This document shows, one piece after another, positions 7,123 to 11,583 of a DNA stretch of 11,583 nt. The position numbers and the translations under genes were made by a program. The notes beneath the pieces were generated by a model, which was not told the DNA's origin, ran no database searches, and worked only from the letters and a program-made list of their open reading frames with translations. This DNA is from an uncultured Alphaproteobacteria bacterium (GTDB taxonomy: Bacteria; Pseudomonadota; Alphaproteobacteria; CAAHEQ01; UBA3637), in NCBI GenBank assembly GCA_937888725.1, contig CALARE010000051.1:1-11583 (forward strand), written 5' to 3'. Every line of letters starts with the position of its first letter. Positions within the stretch are counted from its first letter, which is position 1.

Positions 7123-8682
7123 ATGCGTTATCTGATTCAATTTGTAATTGTTTTCTTATTGAGTATACAAGCAAATGCCAATGATATTGAGATGCTTTTT
7201 CAAAAACAAGATCCCGCTTATTATCAAGAGGAGGTTTCATCTCTTTATAAGGGATCTCCCATCATTAAAATTGAGATGAAAAAAGAAAATCTTGATACAA
7301 ATAATGCCCCTAAATTAAAGCTTTCTACTTTAAAAGAATTAGAAGAAAACACCCCCAATTTAAATCAAATTTATCAGATAAAAACCCCGTTTGGGAAAAA
7401 TGAAATAGCCCATAACCTACCACACACAACTGACTTTGTTAGTGTTGTTCAAGTGATTGATAAGAATACAGTTGCCGTTCAAGAATATATCCAATTTGTT
7501 ACCCAAAAAAAACAAAAAATTAAGCGTATTATTCCTACTTATTTTCAACAAGAGTTCACTCCTTTAAACATCAAATTAAACACTTTTGAAAAAAATGGTA
7601 AAAAAATTAATTATTCTGTTTTACACACAAAGGATACTTTTATTGTTGAAAGTGATAGAGAATATCCCGCAGGTGTTCATATGATACAGCTTGATTACAT
7701 TATACAAAATGCTATTCAAGTGCAAAATGGGATGACACAGCTTTTTTTAAGCCTAACGGGGAAAGATTGGCCCTATCCCATTCATCGGTTTAAAGCGATT
7801 GTTTTGTACCCATATATTCCAGTTTCCTATCAAAAAGGATTGCTTTTTGGTACAAATAATTTAAGCATTAAAGAAGGTGTTATCACCCAAACAGATATCA
7901 AGGGCAACACCATTTACACAATTACAAAACCCATTCCTGCTTTTGGGGATATTCGTATATTTGAAACATTTGATGGCAAATATTTAAGCCCTGGTTTTCA
8001 AGAATTATTTTTTCAAAAATATCGGCATATTATTTTTTCTAGTCTTGCCTGTTTTGGGTTATGTATTTATTTGCTTGTTTCATGCTTTTACTTTAAAAAA
8101 ATTGAAAAACGTAATGAAACCATTTTAAAGCGGGTGAATAAACTTTCCTTTATGACCCTTTTATTAATTCAAAGAAAAAAAGCAAAAAAATCCCTTTTTG
8201 AAGATTTAGTCAAAATTAAAAAAATAACCAAAAAGAGACCTTATTTTGTACAATTAATTTATAACCTTTCACAAATAAAGATTGGCAACTCCTTGATCAA
8301 ACGATTGTTAAAAATGGTTGCTATATTGGGCATTCTTTTTAAACATATTGTGATTGCAATTTTTATATATGGGGTGGTCTTATTCCCTTTGTATGAGGAA
8401 AAAGCACCTCTTATATTCTTTATCATTACGTTGATTTTCTTTATTTTTGCGCTGACCTTATTTTATAAGAAAATTCTTTATTTAGAAATTAAGAATGATT
8501 TAAAGCTCTTTAAAGAAAAATTATTAAGTCCACATATTTGTTTTGGGTTAAAGGAAAGTACTATTCTTGCTTTTTATTTAAGATATTATCAAACGGCTTA
8601 TTTACTTGATATTGATAAAAATTTGCAAGAAATTATCCTCAAACAAAACCCAAATATCAACTTACCCATTATTCATAAATAG
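7123..8682 (+). CDS. DUF2207-like exported membrane protein
   Basis: A 519-residue protein with a signal peptide (1-19, ending ANA) and a periplasmic region to about 300. Transmembrane helices lie near 302-324, 397-421 and 428-448. Basic segments between helices 1 and 2 (325-395) and at the C-terminus are probably cytoplasmic. Residues about 103-285 resemble the DUF2207 domain: VVQVIDKNTVAVQEYIQFV early on, then an RIIP segment (135-138), YPAGVHMIQLDY (181-192) and the hallmark-like LTGKDWPYPIHRFKAIVLYP (211-230). DUF2207 has no established function. Unlike many members it lacks the Gly/Ser-rich end, has about 80 extra residues after the signal peptide, and has no LemA gene beside it. AAAGGAG (7111-7117) sets the start. 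It follows nth by 12 bases and precedes the secreted-protein gene by 10. The topology is fairly sure; the domain call is by eye. Confidence 0.65.
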   Translation: MRYLIQFVIVFLLSIQANANDIEMLFQKQDPAYYQEEVSSLYKGSPIIKIEMKKENLDTNNAPKLKLSTLKELEENTPNLNQIYQIKTPFGKNEIAHNLPHTTDFVSVVQVIDKNTVAVQEYIQFVTQKKQKIKRIIPTYFQQEFTPLNIKLNTFEKNGKKINYSVLHTKDTFIVESDREYPAGVHMIQLDYIIQNAIQVQNGMTQLFLSLTGKDWPYPIHRFKAIVLYPYIPVSYQKGLLFGTNNLSIKEGVITQTDIKGNTIYTITKPIPAFGDIRIFETFDGKYLSPGFQELFFQKYRHIIFSSLACFGLCIYLLVSCFYFKKIEKRNETILKRVNKLSFMTLLLIQRKKAKKSLFEDLVKIKKITKKRPYFVQLIYNLSQIKIGNSLIKRLLKMVAILGILFKHIVIAIFIYGVVLFPLYEEKAPLIFFIITLIFFIFALTLFYKKILYLEIKNDLKLFKEKLLSPHICFGLKESTILAFYLRYYQTAYLLDIDKNLQEIILKQNPNINLPIIHK

Positions 8683-8692
8683 GAGGGGAAAT

Positions 8693-9805
8693 ATGAAAAA
8701 ATCCATTTTTCTTTTGACAATGTTATTTATCGGTCAAGCAATTGCAAGTGAGCCTAATTGGGCTGAATTATCCCCTGTTCAACCCCTTAAACCTGTTCAA
8801 CAAAAAAGTATTGAGTTAAAAGGGGCTCTTTCTGGGACGCTTGAAAAAAGCACAATTGCCATTATGCAAGAACAACTCAATGAAGCATTAAATGATGATC
8901 GCTTGATTGCCTTTTATTTAACAATTCCCTATGCAAAACGGCAATATCTTTTCCCCCTGATTCATACGGCCCCCTTTATTTCTCATAAAGTGAAAAGTCA
9001 CCCTGAAATTATTGTGTGGAAAAATAAAAAACCAACTGTTATTGCCCCACATTTACAAAAATTTGCTCAAAAGCATTTAAAAAACCTCCATCCGCATTAT
9101 TATCAGTATATGGATCCTGAATTTTGGGAAACACAGCCCAAGGAAAATGACAATCAACTCATCACTGAAAAACTCATTCAAGACCCTGCCCCACTTTTGG
9201 AAAAAAAGGGACTAGATTATGTATATCCAACATTAAGAGAGTTGTTTAAATTATCAAAAAAGGATAGTAAAGATTATTTTAAACCAACTTTAACTGAAGA
9301 TGACTTAGCCCATTTTTCAAGTGCCGTTACCAATTTAGATGCGTTCACACCCAAAAATATTGCAAGGGAAATTCTTCTCCCTTTGGTTGTTGAACGGGTT
9401 AAAGACCAATATTATCGCACCATTGGTGATCCTTTTTTAATGTATTATTTCACCCTTGATACATTAAAAGAAAAAGAAACGTTTGATGCCTTTGCACAAA
9501 AACACGGGTTTAAAGATGGCCTTGATTTTGCAATAAAAGCAGATAAAATTGTCAAAGCTTATAATGCCTTGTCCCTTCATTTATTATCCGCCACCTATAT
9601 TGCCCAATATAAAGCCGATCGAAAAATCCAACAACCAACACCATCAGATTATGGGACACCTGATATTCCCGTTATGGATATGTATACCAGAAAATACAGT
9701 ATAAAACCCGCAGATGCTTATTTTATCCAAAAACATAAAGAACAGCTCGAACCACTTTTAAATACAAACTTTATCTCACATGGGATTATGTTTTTGGTTG
9801 ACTAA
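8693..9805 (+). CDS. Secreted protein of unknown family (370 residues)
   Basis: A typical Sec signal peptide occupies residues 1-18 (MKKSIFLLTMLFIGQAIA, with Ala-x-Ala before the cut), with no lipobox and no further membrane segment. A soluble periplasmic or secreted protein is therefore predicted. The mature part is rich in Lys, Tyr, Phe and His and looks largely helical. It has no cysteine, so no disulfides, and I see no catalytic motif I can name. Notable stretches are AFYLTIPYAKRQYLFPLIH (73-91), HPHYYQYMDPEFWE (133-146) and HGFKDGLDFAIKADKIVKAY (271-290). The start at 8693 is set by AGGAGG (8681-8686), six bases upstream, and by the signal peptide. The frame stays open upstream to 8606, but that part overlaps the preceding gene. 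Its place 10 bases after the DUF2207-like gene suggests shared expression and perhaps a shared envelope role. It could be lineage-specific. Confidence 0.75.
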   Translation: MKKSIFLLTMLFIGQAIASEPNWAELSPVQPLKPVQQKSIELKGALSGTLEKSTIAIMQEQLNEALNDDRLIAFYLTIPYAKRQYLFPLIHTAPFISHKVKSHPEIIVWKNKKPTVIAPHLQKFAQKHLKNLHPHYYQYMDPEFWETQPKENDNQLITEKLIQDPAPLLEKKGLDYVYPTLRELFKLSKKDSKDYFKPTLTEDDLAHFSSAVTNLDAFTPKNIAREILLPLVVERVKDQYYRTIGDPFLMYYFTLDTLKEKETFDAFAQKHGFKDGLDFAIKADKIVKAYNALSLHLLSATYIAQYKADRKIQQPTPSDYGTPDIPVMDMYTRKYSIKPADAYFIQKHKEQLEPLLNTNFISHGIMFLVD

Positions 9806-9826
9806 TTTAAAAAGAAAAGGTATACT
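9798..9826 (+). promoter_or_regulatory. Sigma70-like promoter of gcrA
   Basis: TTGACT (9798-9803), a 17-base spacer and TATACT (9821-9826) form the best promoter in the window. The -35 box lies over the last codons and stop of the preceding gene. The start would be near 9833, leaving a leader of about 20 bases with AAGGAG (9840-9845) seven bases before the gcrA ATG. No GANTC site is present in the gap. Confidence 0.75.
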
Positions 9827-9852
9827 CTCAAGAAATTATAAGGAGTTAACAC

Positions 9853-10458
9853 ATGGCTTGGACTGCAGAAAAAATTAAACAACTCAAAAAATTATGGCTT
9901 AAAGGGAAAAGCACGGTTGAAATTGGCAAAGAACTGGGCATTTCAAAAAATGCTGTTGTGGGTAAAGTGCATCGTTTGGAATTGGCGGCACGCCCTTCCC
10001 CCATTAAGCGTGAAACAAAAAAATCAACACCACCCAAACAACGCATTATCAAAAAAGATTTAAAACCGCAAAACATTACGTTGATGGATTTAAAACTCAA
10101 CTCATGCCGTTGGCCGATTGGTGATCCGAAAGATGATGATTTTCATTTTTGTGGTGCGGACAGCGTAACGGGCAAACCTTATTGTGCTGAACATTGTAAA
10201 TTAGCTTATACCTCACTCAAAGAACTCACCCTTCAAAATGCAAAAGCGAAAAAGGAAAAAGAGGAACAACAAGCTTTATTGGAACAACAAGCTGATGCCT
10301 TATTGGCTGAAGCAGACGCTCAAGAAAAAAAGGCAAAATCCGTTACAAAGAAAAAACCAACACCCGAAGAATTGGAGGCTGAGGCAAATGCTTTATTAGC
10401 CGCTGCTGAGGGGAAAGAACCAAAGAAAAAGCCGTCTCGCAAAAAAAGTGATATGTAA
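9853..10458 (+). CDS. gcrA: GcrA cell-cycle regulator with extended C-terminus
   Basis: GcrA, 201 residues, an alphaproteobacterial transcription cofactor. In Caulobacter it binds sigma70-RNA polymerase and acts at promoters carrying CcrM-methylated GANTC sites to control cell-cycle genes. The N-terminal helix-turn-helix region is clear: MAWTAEKIKQLKKLW, then STVEIGKELGISKNAVVGKV (20-39), HRLELAARPSP. The second conserved block, SCRWPIGDPKDDDFHFC (84-100) and KPYCAEH (108-114), is the sigma-binding family region; Cys85, Cys100, Cys111 and His114 could ligate a metal. Residues about 121-201 are a charged Lys/Glu/Ala/Gln tail with two similar units, ADALLAEADAQEKK (147-160) and ANALLAAAEGKEPKKK (178-193). 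The Caulobacter protein is somewhat shorter, so the tail is unusual and may be a helical or nucleic-acid-contacting extension. The gene is monocistronic, with its own promoter and terminator. Confidence 0.95.
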   Translation: MAWTAEKIKQLKKLWLKGKSTVEIGKELGISKNAVVGKVHRLELAARPSPIKRETKKSTPPKQRIIKKDLKPQNITLMDLKLNSCRWPIGDPKDDDFHFCGADSVTGKPYCAEHCKLAYTSLKELTLQNAKAKKEKEEQQALLEQQADALLAEADAQEKKAKSVTKKKPTPEELEAEANALLAAAEGKEPKKKPSRKKSDM

Positions 10459-10473
10459 GCATTTAAATTTTCT

Positions 10474-10514
10474 TCCCCCGTGTCTTATTCATCACGGGGG
10501 ATATTCTTTTTTTT
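10474..10514 (+). terminator. Rho-independent terminator of gcrA
   Basis: A GC-rich perfect stem pairs CCCCCGTG (10475-10482) with CACGGGGG (10493-10500) around a 10-base loop, with one more T-A pair at the base. After six bases an eight-T run follows (10507-10514). It is among the most GC-rich short segments in the window and separates gcrA from polA. Confidence 0.9.
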
Positions 10515-10543
10515 ATTAAACAAAAATAGTGGGGAGATACGTT

Positions 10544-11583
10544 TTGACACAAACATCTTTTAAAGCACAAGTTGACAACCCTTGCATAAATACCGCTTGT
10601 TTGACAGATACAAACCAAACAAAAACAACACCGAGCATTTGCCTTGTTGATGGCTCGGGCTATATTTTTAGAGCCTTTTATGCTTTGCCAATGATGACAC
10701 GGGCTGACGGCACACCTGTCAACGCGGTGTACGGGTTTATGAATATGTTAATGAACCTTGTTAGTGAAAATAATTGTTCCCACATTGTGGTTGTTTTTGA
10801 CGCCAAACGCAAAAATTATCGCAATGAGATTTATCCCCTTTATAAAGAAAATCGCAAAGAAACACCTCAAGAACTTGTACCACAATTTCCCCTTATTCGC
10901 CAAGCAAGTGAGGTGTTGAATATCCCATGGATTGAGATGGAAGGATATGAAGCGGATGATTTGATTGCAACCTATGCCCGTATTGCAAAAGAAAAAGGCT
11001 GGCATACTACTGTTGTATCCGCGGATAAAGATTTGATGCAATTGATGAACGAGGATGTCTCTCTTTATGACCCAATGAAAAAGAAATATCTCACCAATGA
11101 AGATGTGCTAAATAAATTTGGGGTATTACCTGATAAGGTAACTGATGTACAATCTTTAATGGGGGATAGCACCGACAATATCCCTGGGGCAACAGGGATT
11201 GGCCCTAAAACGGCAGCCTCTTTGATTAATGAATTTGGTTCACTTGAAAATTTAATTAACAACATTTCACAAATTAAAAATGAAAAACGACGTGCCATTT
11301 TGGAGCGGGATAAAGAGCAAATCCTTATTTCACAAAAGTTGGTTACATTAGCAACTGATGCCCCTGTTGATGCTGATTTATCCATTTATAGGGCAAAAAC
11401 ACCTGATTTATCTTTAATTGAGGCGTTTTTAATCGAAAATAGGTTTAAAAGTTTATTGGGCAAAATCGCCTCTTGGGCAAAGTTAAGAAGTCAAAACGTT
11501 GCGAGCAACCAAGCCATTGACGCATCATCTCTTTTTGATAAAATGGATGGCGTTGCTGATACACAACCATCTGAAACACAACC
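10544..11583 (+). CDS. polA: DNA polymerase I, 5'-nuclease part (cut by window end)
   Basis: The N-terminal 346 codons of PolA, the repair and Okazaki-fragment polymerase; the frame is open to the window edge. The 5'-nuclease (PIN plus helix-3-turn-helix) domain is complete. The metal ligands are Asp36 (LVDGSG), Asp86 (VFDAK), Glu136, Asp138 and Asp139 (YEADD), Asp161 and Asp163 (SADKD), and Asp208 and Asp211 (GDSTDN). Each lies exactly 23 residues later than in E. coli Pol I. GIGPKTAASLI follows as the DNA-binding hairpin. The region after about residue 300 is the linker towards the 3'-5' exonuclease and polymerase domains, which lie beyond the window. The start is TTG at 10544, chosen because GGGGAG (10531-10536) lies seven bases upstream. 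An in-frame GTG at 10529 lacks a ribosome binding site, and no ATG occurs before the domain. The N-terminus is about 23 residues longer than in E. coli. No clear promoter is visible after the gcrA terminator. Confidence 0.95.
   Translation, partial: MTQTSFKAQVDNPCINTACLTDTNQTKTTPSICLVDGSGYIFRAFYALPMMTRADGTPVNAVYGFMNMLMNLVSENNCSHIVVVFDAKRKNYRNEIYPLYKENRKETPQELVPQFPLIRQASEVLNIPWIEMEGYEADDLIATYARIAKEKGWHTTVVSADKDLMQLMNEDVSLYDPMKKKYLTNEDVLNKFGVLPDKVTDVQSLMGDSTDNIPGATGIGPKTAASLINEFGSLENLINNISQIKNEKRRAILERDKEQILISQKLVTLATDAPVDADLSIYRAKTPDLSLIEAFLIENRFKSLLGKIASWAKLRSQNVASNQAIDASSLFDKMDGVADTQPSETQ

Noticed and set aside
8606..8692. Upstream in-frame extension of the 370-residue secreted protein
   Set aside because: It overlaps the end of the DUF2207-like gene, lacks a ribosome binding site and would bury the signal peptide 29 residues inside the protein.

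Overview
The window comes from an AT-rich (low-GC by eye) alphaproteobacterium. The main taxonomic marker is a clear GcrA cell-cycle regulator, a family essentially confined to Alphaproteobacteria. The efflux genes, XseB, IspA, Nth and PolA fit a Gram-negative proteobacterium. The low GC suggests a gut- or host-associated or genome-reduced lineage, but no genus can be named from this sequence. Genes are tightly packed, mostly with clear purine-rich ribosome binding sites, and no mobile element, CRISPR, tRNA or rRNA was seen.

Layout. (1) 18-314 (+): a small predicted lipoprotein of unknown role, ending at a strong hairpin terminator (326-357). (2) 366-4770 (-): a four-gene operon read leftwards, in the order TolC-type outer-membrane channel, MacA-type adaptor, MacB-type ATPase, MacB-type permease. 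The genes abut or overlap by 1-4 bases. It starts from a good sigma70-like promoter (-35 4859-4864, -10 4836-4841) that has an imperfect dyad between the boxes. The gene set is a complete MacAB-TolC-like exporter, with the usual MacB polypeptide divided into two. (3) 4771-4947: a divergent promoter region. (4) 4948-9805 (+): a probable six-gene operon. It encodes a small protein with a Cys/His-rich tail, XseB (exonuclease VII small subunit), IspA (short-chain prenyl diphosphate synthase), Nth (endonuclease III), a membrane-anchored DUF2207-like exported protein, and a 370-residue secreted protein of unknown family. (5) 9853-10458 (+): gcrA, with its own TTGACT-N17-TATACT promoter whose -35 box lies on the end of the preceding gene, and with a Lys/Ala/Glu-rich C-terminal extension. 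A strong terminator follows. (6) 10544 to the window edge (+): the 5'-nuclease part of DNA polymerase I, starting at TTG and cut by the window end.

How the genes relate. The leftward operon should assemble one envelope-spanning export machine: ATPase and permease in the inner membrane, adaptor in the periplasm, channel in the outer membrane. The rightward operon mixes housekeeping DNA repair and isoprenoid genes with three uncharacterised proteins. One of these has a likely metal-binding tail and two are exported. GcrA implies a CcrM/GANTC-linked cell-cycle circuit, yet none of the intergenic gaps within the window contains a GANTC site. No convincing new multi-gene system is visible. The best leads are the Cys/His-rich protein, the DUF2207-like/secreted-protein pair, the possible operator on the efflux promoter and the GcrA extension.
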